51,911 nt of DNA from the NCBI RefSeq assembly GCF_000285515.1, contig NZ_HE610960.1, forward strand, positions 66,334 through 118,244. Reading direction: 5' to 3'. This DNA comes from Paenibacillus senegalensis JC66. GTDB taxonomy: Bacteria; Bacillota; Bacilli; Paenibacillales; NBRC-103111. The position numbers and the translations under genes were made by a program. The notes under the pieces are model-generated. The model searched no databases and had not been told where the DNA came from. It saw nothing but the letters and a program-made list of their open reading frames with translations. Shown here piece after piece: positions 7,533-15,663 of the stretch (positions are counted from its first letter, which is position 1; each line of letters starts with the position of its first letter).

Positions 7533-8393
7533 TCAACGCTTAACCTCCGGCATAATATCCAGCAGCGCCCCGATCGCCCCGCTAAATTCTCCATTAGACA
7601 AAAACACAGGAGACGCGCCGCGAAGAATCGTGTAGCCTTCGACCGCTTTACGCAAAGGCTCATTGTCGACAAAGGACGATCCAATATAAACAACATTGGC
7701 AACCCCGCATTGACCTGCCGCAAGAACGCTTGTAGTGGCGACCGTTTCTCCTACCAGTCCTATCGCTGATGCCAGGAGGTCGGCTTTTTCAAAAAAGGAT
7801 GCGCCCCTCCCGCGAACATGCCCGAAATTACTCGCCGTCAAATTCCCGGGAATAGGCGGCTCCGCCCCTTCATAAATATGCTTGACCTTAAGATCAACAT
7901 GGTCCCGTTGACCTTCCTCGGCTAAACGGACCATTTGTTCATAATCCGTTACTCCAGTCAGCAAGGCGGCAAGACCAAGCATCGTCCCCCCGCCGACACC
8001 TGTACCCCCGATCCGGACTTGACCGGATTCCTGGACATGGTGTATAGAGGTACCGGTTCCAACATTAGTGAGCACAAAGTTGTCTAAAGGCTGACCTCCC
8101 TCGTTTAGAATATACCGGACTCCCCGATAAGTCGCTTCGAATTCAACAATGGTGGATACCGAATAGCCTGAACAGCCGTTCAGCAATGCCTCCATCAATG
8201 CGGCTTTGCCTCCCGTAATGCATAGCTTGGCCTGGCTGTAGCGGGAACGGATCCATGCTGCGGCTCCAGGCAAATCACTGGAATGGAATTTGCGATACGC
8301 CAAAGCCCCGCCATCCCCTTTTTCCCTGCTGACCACCTTAATCAGCGTGCCTCCGGCATCGATTCCGACTATTTCTGCTTCATTTATATTCAA
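7533..8393 (-). CDS. coaW: Type II pantothenate kinase
   Basis: CoaW phosphorylates pantothenate with ATP, the first step of coenzyme A synthesis; type II enzymes of Firmicutes resemble eukaryotic PanK and resist CoA feedback. Visible are the ATP-binding GIDAGGTLIKVV at about 10-21, FEATYRGVRY with the conserved Glu in the middle, TNVGTGTS, and GGTGVGGGT followed by GLAALLTG, all in the usual order. The length of 286 residues fits the family. No in-frame ATG precedes the first motif, so the start is TTG at 8393, with AGAGG ten bases upstream. It follows the DinB-like gene by 24 bases on the same strand and both may share a transcript. Confidence 0.93.
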   Translation of the reverse strand: MNINEAEIVGIDAGGTLIKVVSREKGDGGALAYRKFHSSDLPGAAAWIRSRYSQAKLCITGGKAALMEALLNGCSGYSVSTIVEFEATYRGVRYILNEGGQPLDNFVLTNVGTGTSIHHVQESGQVRIGGTGVGGGTMLGLAALLTGVTDYEQMVRLAEEGQRDHVDLKVKHIYEGAEPPIPGNLTASNFGHVRGRGASFFEKADLLASAIGLVGETVATTSVLAAGQCGVANVVYIGSSFVDNEPLRKAVEGYTILRGASPVFLSNGEFSGAIGALLDIMPEVKR

Positions 8394-8417
8394 ATTAATT
8401 CAACCTCTATTTTCAAT

Positions 8418-8999
8418 TTATTTCAACCTCTTTAGCTCATCATCTGTAAAATGTTTGACCGTTTTTTCCTGAATAAATTTATTTTCATTATACTGCTTCG
8501 AGCTGTTCTTCGGAATCGATAGGCTGTCCCAGCTCCCCTGCTTCAAAAGCTTGGCGGCGTAGACGATTTGCCCTACGTGGTACGGGTAATGGGCCAGCTG
8601 GCGGTTGATCGCTTCCATTACCGTATGGCCTTCATTGCGGATGTAGACAATATCGAGCAGCTGCTCCGGCTTAAGCGAATCCAGCACCTGAAACAGGCGT
8701 GCCCAGGCCTCTTCCCATTGGGCCAGCAGCTCATCCCTGTCAGCGGTTTCATTTACAAATTCGGCGTCACGGTCCCGCCACGGCTTTTCCCCATCCGATG
8801 TAAAAAAATCCGTCCATCTCGACAGCATGTTGCCGCTCATATGCTTCATAACCGTAGCGATGCTGTTAATCTCATCATGGCCGGTAATGGTGCTGGACAG
8901 CTGCTCTGGCTCGAGCTGCTCCACCGCTTTTTCCGCCAGCTTTTTATAGTACAGGAACTGCTTGTTGACGCTTTCCAGATATACCTTGTTAACATCCAT
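8418..8999 (-). CDS. DinB-like protein of the DUF1572 family
   Basis: The 193-residue protein is mostly helical and has metal-site-type histidines in the DinB four-helix pattern: one near residue 53 (MKHMSGN) and two in the C-terminal segment QLAHYPYHVGQIVY. The ending SLSIPKNSSKQYN is characteristic of DUF1572 proteins of bacilli. DinB-fold proteins bind a divalent metal, and several act as thiol (for example bacillithiol) transferases or hydrolases; the reaction of this branch is not established. It starts at ATG 8999 and is followed directly by coaW. Confidence 0.85.
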   Translation of the reverse strand: MDVNKVYLESVNKQFLYYKKLAEKAVEQLEPEQLSSTITGHDEINSIATVMKHMSGNMLSRWTDFFTSDGEKPWRDRDAEFVNETADRDELLAQWEEAWARLFQVLDSLKPEQLLDIVYIRNEGHTVMEAINRQLAHYPYHVGQIVYAAKLLKQGSWDSLSIPKNSSKQYNENKFIQEKTVKHFTDDELKRLK

Positions 9000-9035
9000 A
9001 GGCTTCGCACCCTCCAGGTCTGCTGATTTTTATAA

Positions 9036-9479
9036 CTAATTCACAGCCGTTCTTGAAGCTTGTAACGATTGTTCTACTTCGATTAAAGCTTCATTTCTAT
9101 CCACATATGGATCTGTTCTTTCCTCCGAAGTATAATACATGAACAAAATTTCTTCACTACTGAATATTTGAGGAATGACTCTATTGTATTGTTCCTTTAT
9201 GCTATCGAATTCTTTGAGCGCCTTTTGTACCTGATTTTTATTTTTAAAAGTATAAAGTACAATTTGACCATCCAAATACTGAAAACACGAAGGCTTCCTG
9301 TTATTTAGTTCAAGATAATCGCAGTTTTCCTGATGTATAAGTGCAACGTTATGGTTTTCTAAAACGTTTATAATTTCTTCTGCGGGTTGCAGCTGTTTGC
9401 CGCCGCAGCCACCGGTAATGATCAGAATCATGCCGAGCAACAATAAACCTAAAGGCAGTAACGCTCTACCCTTCCTCAC
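9036..9479 (-). CDS. Small lipoprotein of unknown function
   Basis: A basic start (VRKGRALLP) is followed by a strongly hydrophobic stretch and ITGGC, a somewhat atypical lipobox, so the mature protein is probably a membrane-anchored lipoprotein of about 120 residues. No family is recognised; the body is charged and contains two cysteines (ENCDYLE, KPSCFQY). The preferred GTG start at 9479 overlaps the end of the upstream phosphatase gene by 14 bases, typical of translational coupling; the longest frame would start at 9530 but would overlap far more. It probably belongs to the same operon as the phosphatase. Confidence 0.7.
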   Translation of the reverse strand: MRKGRALLPLGLLLLGMILIITGGCGGKQLQPAEEIINVLENHNVALIHQENCDYLELNNRKPSCFQYLDGQIVLYTFKNKNQVQKALKEFDSIKEQYNRVIPQIFSSEEILFMYYTSEERTDPYVDRNEALIEVEQSLQASRTAVN

Positions 9480-10278
9480 GCATAACCTGCTGTACAAGCT
9501 CGAGCCATTGCTGCCGGTGCTCCGGTGCACAAGCGATGATATAAGGCTCGCTGCTCATGCCATGAAACTCATTTCCATCGAAATCCATAATCACCGCTCC
9601 CGCTTCTCTGGCAACCAACAAACCGGCGTACAAGTCATCCCCTTCAGAGTTATACAGGACGATGCCATCCAAATCTCCCCGCGCCAGCATACACCATTGA
9701 ATAGAAGGCGCCCACAGCCTAAAAACCCTGCGGCATTGCTCATCCAGCCGCCATTTTAACGCCATCGCTTTCCGCTCTTTCTGTATCTGGTGGCCTTGAA
9801 TCCAGCCTGCGTTCATTTTTCGCAAGGCTGTTTTAGAGCTTTCCGGTATTTGCAGCGGTTCCCCATCGCAGGTGACCCCTTTTCCTTTTTCCGCCACATA
9901 CAGCTTTTCCAGATGCGACTCATAGATAACGCCCAGCACCGGAATTTGATTATGGATCAAAGTCAATGAAACACCATATACCGGAAGTCCAGCCGCGTAA
10001 TTGTTCGTGCCATCCAAAGGGTCAACCAGCCACAGCCATTCTCCCTCGTTCCCGGACCAACCGGTCTCTTCACTACGGATCTGATGATCGGGAAACTTCG
10101 TTTGAATCTTATGCAAAATAATCTCGTTAGCCAAATGATCGACCAAAGTAACCAAATCCCCGTGCTCGTCTTTTTCCGTAATTTCTTTCTCCCTGAAAAA
10201 ATAGTCCTTGGCCAGCTTGCCGGCCTCCTTGCATGCTTGAATGGCCATTTCTTTGGCTGACTCGAGAATAATCTGCAT
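9466..10278 (-). CDS. Inositol-monophosphatase-family phosphatase
   Basis: Members of this Mg2+-dependent, Li+-sensitive family hydrolyse inositol phosphates, 3'-phosphoadenosine 5'-phosphate or fructose 1,6-bisphosphate. The metal-binding motifs are all present: RSEETGW with the first Glu, DPLDGTNNY with two Asp and the loop, and EGDDLYAGLLVAREAGA with the final Asp near the C-terminus. The length of 270 residues is normal. AAGGAG lies 11 bases before the ATG at 10278; a TTG at 10302 gives the longest frame but lacks a site. The substrate cannot be assigned. The downstream lipoprotein gene overlaps its 3' end. Confidence 0.9.
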   Translation of the reverse strand: MQIILESAKEMAIQACKEAGKLAKDYFFREKEITEKDEHGDLVTLVDHLANEIILHKIQTKFPDHQIRSEETGWSGNEGEWLWLVDPLDGTNNYAAGLPVYGVSLTLIHNQIPVLGVIYESHLEKLYVAEKGKGVTCDGEPLQIPESSKTALRKMNAGWIQGHQIQKERKAMALKWRLDEQCRRVFRLWAPSIQWCMLARGDLDGIVLYNSEGDDLYAGLLVAREAGAVIMDFDGNEFHGMSSEPYIIACAPEHRQQWLELVQQVMREEG

Positions 10279-10302
10279 GGAAAGTTCGTCTCCTTTATCC
10301 AA

Positions 10303-10545
10303 TAGATCGCTGTTTTTATCAGCTTAGGCGGTTAAGGTAGTTCGGGTACATTGTCGGCAGCTTTTAACACTCGCAGCACTCTCGATATTCTCTCTAAGTA
10401 CCTAAAGTACTAAAGCCACGGATTCGGATTCTGTCCGCTTTATTTTAGCTGTTGGCTGACAAAAAGTTCAAGCATTTTCCACATTCGACAACATAGATTC
10501 GACAAATTCTCTTAAAGCCTCTTCCTGTAAGCAAATTGAAATCCC
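10303..10545. other. Gene-free stretch upstream of the phosphatase gene
   Basis: I see no convincing frame, hairpin or recognisable repeat here. It separates the conserved minus-strand block from the scar region that begins with the decayed transposase at about 10546. Confidence 0.5.
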
Positions 10546-10767
10546 GGGCTTTATCACATCCAGAACGTGAATAATTATCATAGAAGACTAAAAGGTTGAA
10601 TGCAACGATTTAATGGTGTAGCGACCAAGTATTTAAACAATTACCTTACTTGGCTTCAGGTCTTGGAAAGTATCCGTCACCAAAGAAATGAAGTAACAAT
10701 GAATGACTTGATTATTGAAGGGAATTTAGTACAGAATTTTATTCATAGCCTCAAAGATAATGAATGA
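10546..10767 (+). pseudogene. C-terminal remnant of an IS1595-type transposase
   Basis: The plus-strand frame reads YHIQNVNNYHRRLKG, stop, MQRFNGVATKYLNNYL TWLQ, which is how IS1595-family (ISXO2-like) DDE transposases end: conserved histidine segment, then the FNGVATKYL..YL.W tail. A TGA stands where these proteins carry Trp, and no N-terminal two thirds are present, so it is a dead fragment. It ends at the TGA near 10767, 33 bases before the AT-rich protease gene, and marks an old insertion or recombination point. Confidence 0.75.
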
Positions 10768-10799
10768 TATAAACAATAATATATAGGGGGAGAGAAATA

Positions 10800-11861
10800 A
10801 TGACTTATTTAACACCTAAATGGACATCATTATTTGGACTTATTTTAATTTTGATAGGATTGTATTTTGAGGATACATATGATACGACTACAATGGTTTT
10901 GAGTCTTGTATTAGCGATGTGGCTAGCCATTGCATTACATGAACTTGGACATATTATTTTCGGGAAATTAAGTGGATTTGAATTTGTTTTTTATATTGTA
11001 GGACCATTTCAATTCGAGAAAAGTACACATGGCATCCGATTGAAAGAAAATAAAAATTGGCTATTTTGGGGTGGCGTTACTATGATGACACCAACTATTC
11101 AAATAAATAAAGAAACAATTACTAAAAAATGGCCATTGTTTGTAGCTGGTGGTCCTTTTCTTTCTTTATTATTAGGAATAATTAGCTATGTTTTATATGA
11201 ACATTTTTCTTATATGTTTCTAATGTATTTCGCAATAATCAACGGTGTTATTTTTCTTGCGACAATCCTGCCAAGTAAATCTAGTAGAACTGACGGCTAT
11301 GTTTTGCTTACTTTGTTGAAAAATAATAAGGATTCTACAGCCCTTATAGAAGACCTGCTTGTAGGTAAGGAGTTACTCAGTAGAAGAATACCAACAGAAT
11401 GGGATAATGAATGTATTAAAATAGCAAAAGAAAAGACAGCTAGTCTCGAACATTTACAGCATGCGATGTTAGTATACTATTATGAAATTGAAAAACATGG
11501 ATTTCAGTCTGCCATTAAAGCGATGACGGAATATAGTAAAATACCTGTTACAAAGAACAATAAAGTTGAATTAGCTTTCCTCATTCATATGCAGCAGCTA
11601 TCCCGTTTTCTTCAAGATGATGTTCAAGTTGAACAAATTGAACGTTGTCAATCTCTGCTAACTAGTATTGAACCCATATCTTTTTATAGAGGAAGGTCAA
11701 TAATTGCTCATCTTGAAAATGATAGAGAAGCTGCTTTAAAATATCTACAAAAAGTGAAAGACATCACGGAAGAAAATGAAGCGTTATATGGATTTTTTAG
11801 AGCTGAGAAAACATTAACTAACCTTGTTGAAGAAAAAATAAGAAAAAATATTTACGAATGA
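10800..11861 (+). CDS. M50-family (site-2-protease-like) membrane metalloprotease, AT-rich
   Basis: Site-2 proteases are multi-span zinc enzymes that cut transmembrane helices or process peptides. HELGH is at about residues 47-51 inside the second hydrophobic segment, and SRTDGYVLL at about 163-171 supplies the downstream Asp ligand typical of the family (usually followed by Gly). About five TM segments lie in the first 165 residues; the last 190 residues are soluble, helical and Lys/Glu-rich, perhaps TPR-like. GGGGGAGAG precedes the ATG. The base composition is much richer in A+T than its neighbours, and a decayed transposase lies immediately upstream, so recent horizontal gain is likely. 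No substrate peptide gene is visible nearby. Confidence 0.85.
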   Translation: MTYLTPKWTSLFGLILILIGLYFEDTYDTTTMVLSLVLAMWLAIALHELGHIIFGKLSGFEFVFYIVGPFQFEKSTHGIRLKENKNWLFWGGVTMMTPTIQINKETITKKWPLFVAGGPFLSLLLGIISYVLYEHFSYMFLMYFAIINGVIFLATILPSKSSRTDGYVLLTLLKNNKDSTALIEDLLVGKELLSRRIPTEWDNECIKIAKEKTASLEHLQHAMLVYYYEIEKHGFQSAIKAMTEYSKIPVTKNNKVELAFLIHMQQLSRFLQDDVQVEQIERCQSLLTSIEPISFYRGRSIIAHLENDREAALKYLQKVKDITEENEALYGFFRAEKTLTNLVEEKIRKNIYE

Positions 11862-12016
11862 TAAAAAAGAAGAGGTTCATTAAGAAAGTGAATCATTGTA
11901 CATAAAGTAACGGGTGCGTTAGTTGAAGAAGACGTTATTCTAATAGAAATCCCGAAAAATGGAAGTTGTAATTTTTTATTCTGTATATTAACAATAAACT
12001 TTAGTATAGCCAAAAT

Positions 12017-12079
12017 TTTAACGCTCGCGGCTCCGTTCGCCTTCGGCTCGAAATTCTAACGCTCGCCATGGTCCTTAAT
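12017..12079. repeat. Dispersed palindromic repeat, two copies in direct orientation
   Basis: Two copies of a unit close to TTCTAACGCTCGC followed by a CG-rich turn and CTTATTT lie at about 12017-12035 (incomplete) and 12053-12079. The same unit forms larger clusters at 22593-22790 and 51612-51884. Confidence 0.65.
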
Positions 12080-12383
12080 GCAGCAAAAACAGGGGTCATC
12101 GAGAAAACAGCGGAGCTGCACCCCTTCAAAGTAGGGGCTATACACTCCTGTCTGCTTGAGCAGACGATCGGCTTCTTCAGCTGTTAAATCCATTTCCCTG
12201 GAAATAAACGCCATCCACTCCAGGCCCAGAGCCGATCTCCAGCAGCTTGCTTTTACTTTCCTCGCCCAGCCTGCTTGCGAATGTCCTTCTAACCTCCAGC
12301 TTCCATTCCGGTAAAGCTTTACTAGCCCTTCTCCTGGCATCTTGGTTATACGCTTGAGCCAGCGCTTCTTTGGATGTGGTCAT
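12056..12383 (-). pseudogene. Decayed class I SAM-dependent methyltransferase
   Basis: The frame opening at 12383 reads a plausible methyltransferase N-terminus and reaches motif I, KLLEIGSGPGVDGVYF, then stops within about ten residues. A second frame, shifted by one base, runs on through LTAEEADRLLKQTG to a stop at 12056. A working enzyme would be about 240 residues with motifs II-IV, which are absent, so the gene has a frameshift and probably an internal deletion. The end overlaps a copy of the dispersed palindromic repeat, which may have taken part in the rearrangement. Confidence 0.65.
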
Positions 12384-12619
12384 CTCAGCACTTCCTTTCT
12401 TTTTGTATGGATTTCAAAATATTGCGGTTTCATTCGGTTTTTACGGACAAACGAACGCAGCTTGAGGTAAAGTAAAAAGCATAAGGAGCGAATGACCTGA
12501 TTGCAGCAGCTAACGGGGTTTAATCCAAGCTCCCCGTAGATGTTGACGTATAGTAAAGTTCACCGCATTCCAATTAATAAGCCTGGCTTAAGCCGCCGCG
12601 TTAGAGAGGAAATGATAAT

Positions 12620-13240
12620 ATGAGTATAGAAAAAACCAGGTTTTTCACATATGGGACTTTAGAAATGGACTATTTAAAAGAGGCCGATCCCGATCTTGGA
12701 CAAGTGATAGAGCGTCTTGGCAAAATCGAGCGGGAGGTTATGCCCGATCTATTCACTGCACTTATCCACGCTATAGTGGGTCAGCTAGTTTCCGCCAAAG
12801 CAGTCGTGACCATCTGGACTCGGATGCAGGAAAGACTTGGAGCCATCACACCTGACAATTTGGCAAAGTGTGATGCCGAGGATATCCAGCGCTGCGGCAT
12901 GACGATGAAAAAAGCGCTTTGCATTAGGTCCATCGCCAGGCTCGTCGCAGAGAAGGAATTTGACCTGGAAGAGCTTAAAGAATTGCCGGATGATGAGGTC
13001 ATCCAGCAGCTTTCTACACTGAATGGCATAGGCAAATGGACAGCGGAAATGCTGCTCCTTCATTCCATGGAACGCCCGGATGTCGTCAGCTGGGGAGACA
13101 TCGCTATACGCAGAGGGATGATGAGGCTTTACAACCTTACGAGCCTGACCAAGGCCGAGTTTGATAAATACCGCAGCAGATATTCCCCTTACGGCTCCGT
13201 TGCTTCTATTTACTTATGGGCTCTTTCACATAATGACTAG
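12620..13240 (+). CDS. alkA: DNA-3-methyladenine glycosylase of the AlkA type
   Basis: The enzyme removes alkylated purines from DNA by base excision. The 206-residue protein shows the helix-hairpin-helix core (LNGIGKWTAEMLL, about 134-146) followed by the catalytic aspartate in SWGDIAI (Asp160), the HhH-GPD signature. It corresponds to the short form without the N-terminal AlkA domain. A GAGAGGAAATGATAAT site precedes ATG 12620. The adaA gene lies just downstream on the opposite strand, convergent with it, so the two form an alkylation-response locus. Confidence 0.92.
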   Translation: MSIEKTRFFTYGTLEMDYLKEADPDLGQVIERLGKIEREVMPDLFTALIHAIVGQLVSAKAVVTIWTRMQERLGAITPDNLAKCDAEDIQRCGMTMKKALCIRSIARLVAEKEFDLEELKELPDDEVIQQLSTLNGIGKWTAEMLLLHSMERPDVVSWGDIAIRRGMMRLYNLTSLTKAEFDKYRSRYSPYGSVASIYLWALSHND

Positions 13241-13420
13241 CTGGCTGGCAGGAGCGAATGGAGCAGGTCAGGTCAGGCTGCTTCCAGTTGCAGCAGCTTG
13301 CTCTTCATGTCCATGCCGGCACAAAACCTTAAAGCCCCGGCTAGATGCAGCTTCCAGCCTTCACTAGAAAGCGACCAGTAAATAGTATATCCTCTGCTAC
13401 ATCATCATTTAGCTATGAAC

Positions 13421-14065
13421 TCATTTAAAGGTTTCTCCTTCAAATGTTTGCTTGTGCTGCCTGCGGTACTGCTCCGGTGTTATCCCGGTTTTCTTTTTAA
13501 ACAGAGTGATAAAATAAGAGGGATTCGCCAAGCCGACCGAGGCGCCAATTTCGGCGACGGCCAGATCTGACTTTTCCAATAACTCCTTCGCTTGTTTAAT
13601 TCTGATATGCTGAACGTAATCGAGCGGGGTTACGCCTTTAATCCTTTTAAAGGTACGATGCAGATGATAAGGCGAACCGTGGCTGTACTGAGCAAGGGAC
13701 TCAAGCTTCAAGGCCTCGTAGTAATGGTTATTTATATATTCTGATACCCAGGCAATCCACTCCTCATCCGGGAGCCGTTGTCCGGTCGGCTTGCACCTTT
13801 TGCAGGGACGGAAGCTGGCGGCAAGCGCCTGCTCGGCGGTCTGGAAAAAGCCGATATTTTCCCTTTTTGGCAATTTGGATTTGCAGGAAGGCCGGCAGAA
13901 AATCCCTGTCGTTTGAACCGCATAAAAAAAGATTCCATCATAAGCAGCATCATTACTTACGATGGCTTTCCATTGCTCGTCAGACACGGCTTCAGGAAGA
14001 GCCCGCTGTTTGACGTACAGATTACGGGAGGGCCGGTCCGAATTCATTTTCCAATCCGCTTGCAT
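13421..14065 (-). CDS. adaA: AdaA: methylphosphotriester-DNA methyltransferase and AraC-type activator
   Basis: The N-terminal Ada zinc domain holds four cysteines at 57, 61, 88 and 91 (GIFCRPSCKS and RPCKRCKP). In this family the first accepts a methyl group from DNA phosphotriesters and turns the protein into an activator. Two AraC-type helix-turn-helix units follow (about 105-205: LESLAQYSHGSPYHLHRTFK and VAEIGASVGLANPSYFITLF). Length and layout match B. subtilis AdaA (about 211 residues), not E. coli Ada, which also has an O6-methyltransferase domain. AGAGGTGAG lies five bases before ATG 14065. Its likely targets are its own gene and alkA. Confidence 0.93.
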   Translation of the reverse strand: MQADWKMNSDRPSRNLYVKQRALPEAVSDEQWKAIVSNDAAYDGIFFYAVQTTGIFCRPSCKSKLPKRENIGFFQTAEQALAASFRPCKRCKPTGQRLPDEEWIAWVSEYINNHYYEALKLESLAQYSHGSPYHLHRTFKRIKGVTPLDYVQHIRIKQAKELLEKSDLAVAEIGASVGLANPSYFITLFKKKTGITPEQYRRQHKQTFEGETFK

Positions 14066-14242
14066 AGCTGCTCACCTCTAGCATTCAGTATATCCTAAAA
14101 AATAGCTTTGCGGCTAAAATCCGAAGTTGAAGAGCAAGATAACGAAATCTGTCACTCTAAGCAGCTCACTTTTTCAATACTGTCCGTTGCCCGGCCGCCA
14201 TGAAGTCCGGGCAACGCGCACCTTCATAAGTTTCCTATTCAA

Positions 14243-14985
14243 TCACTCGTTTAGATAAGTACTCACCCGATTCTGGATCAGCTTGCTGACCTCTTCTACC
14301 GACTTCTGTCCGCTCATGTAAGCTTTGAATTCTTCGATCGCAATCGAGACCACCTTCAAATCCGCTTGCATTTTCGTCTCCATATTTCCTAGTATATCTT
14401 TCAAGGTTTGCACATGCTCATCCAGCGCTTCCGCGCTTGGCTGCCCGGCCGGCAGGGGAACCTCGCCCTGTCCGATCTTTTGTCGGCTTTCTTGCAGCTT
14501 CTGCTCGAGCGCATTTTTGTTTAACGGATATCCTCCCAATGCCGGAGAATTCTGCATCTCTTCAGACAGCATAAACTTGATAAACTCCCAAGCTTCCTCC
14601 TTTACTGCGGATTGGCTGCTGATGCCGAATAGAAGCATCGTACTGTAGCCAAAACCGCTGGGCTGCCCATCGAAGGAAGGCATTTGCATATACTGCTTAC
14701 CCGGCTGCAGCAAATCCAGGAGCGCACTGCCCGGTTCGCTAAGTCCGTTTAATGTAAATAACGACGCATCTTCCGGGTCCATAGAGTAGTCCGCAGTCAA
14801 TAACCCTTCATCATACAACGATTTGATTTGCTGAAGAACATCCCGGAATGAATCGGTATCGAAATTGGCTTTCCCGTCTCTGACAAGCTCCCTGTAATTC
14901 GTGTTCATGTACTGATAAAGCATTTGCGCAGGCGGCATGTTGGCAATTGTCGGCATCTTACTGTCTGTATGATTGTGCATCGGGT
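14243..14985 (-). pseudogene. C-terminal fragment of an ABC extracellular solute-binding protein
   Basis: The frame encodes about 240 residues resembling the C-terminal half of a family 1 sugar-binding lipoprotein: GFGYSTMLLFGISSQS, then AVKEEAWEFIKFMLSEEMQ, typical of the segment in which the binding protein is replaced as a block, and a helical tail. There is no signal peptide or lipobox and no N-terminal lobe. Upstream the homology ends abruptly at about 14985, where a histidine-kinase fragment starts on the other strand. The 3' part is still an open frame, so the break is recent or a short protein is still made, but it cannot be a working binding protein. Confidence 0.7.
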
Positions 14986-15567
14986 CTTTACCGGGGAGGC
15001 TGCGAGCAAGGGCCTGGACACCATTGTTGATGAATGCAGCCGCCTGAAGAAGATCGTTACGGAGATGATTTTGCTAGCGAAGCTGGAGAGTGAAGAAGGC
15101 ATTTTTCAAATGGAAAAAGTGGCGGTACAGGATTTGCTTGCACAAACGCTGGAGCGAATCAATCCGCTGCTCGTCAAGAAAGAACTGCAGGTGCAGCTGA
15201 GCGAAGAAGCTAACGAAACTGTCCGGCACGCTGAGCTTTATATACTTGCTGACCGTGAAAAGCTGCTGCAGGCGCTGATCAACATTGTGAGCAACGCCGC
15301 GCGCTATGCCCGGAAGACGATCCGGTTCCACGCCTATGAAGGGGAGGATGGAATCCGCATCGAGATCGCGGACGATGGAGATGGTATTCCGGACGACCTG
15401 CTGCCTTTGCTGTTTCAACGCTTCGCCAAAGGCAAAGACGGGGAAACGGGCTCGGCCTGGCGATTTCCCGCGCTATCGTCGAACGATGCCGCGGGAATAT
15501 TACTGCCCGCAATCTGCCGCAGGGCGGGGCCTCGTTTGTCCTGCATTTTCCGAAGTATCTTTCTTGA
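14986..15567 (+). pseudogene. Sensor histidine kinase fragment with a frameshift
   Basis: The plus frame begins inside the dimerisation helices (LDTIVDECSRLKKIVTEM, after the phospho-histidine would have been), continues through the ATPase N-box NIVSNAARYA and DDGDGIPDD, and reaches FQRFAKGKDGETG. There a run of three G at 15448-15450 shifts the frame; restoring one G gives GLGLAISRAIVER and a normal end, LHFPKYLS, with a stop at 15567. Sensor, HAMP and His residue are missing. So it is truncated at the 5' side and frameshifted, and cannot work as a kinase. Confidence 0.8.
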
Positions 15568-15663
15568 CCGAATGAGCGTAATTGTACACCTCAAGGCAAG
15601 GCGCTTAGCGGAATTAATTTTGCAGAGGTATGCCTTGCCAGTGCCGTCAACTTATGCATACTG

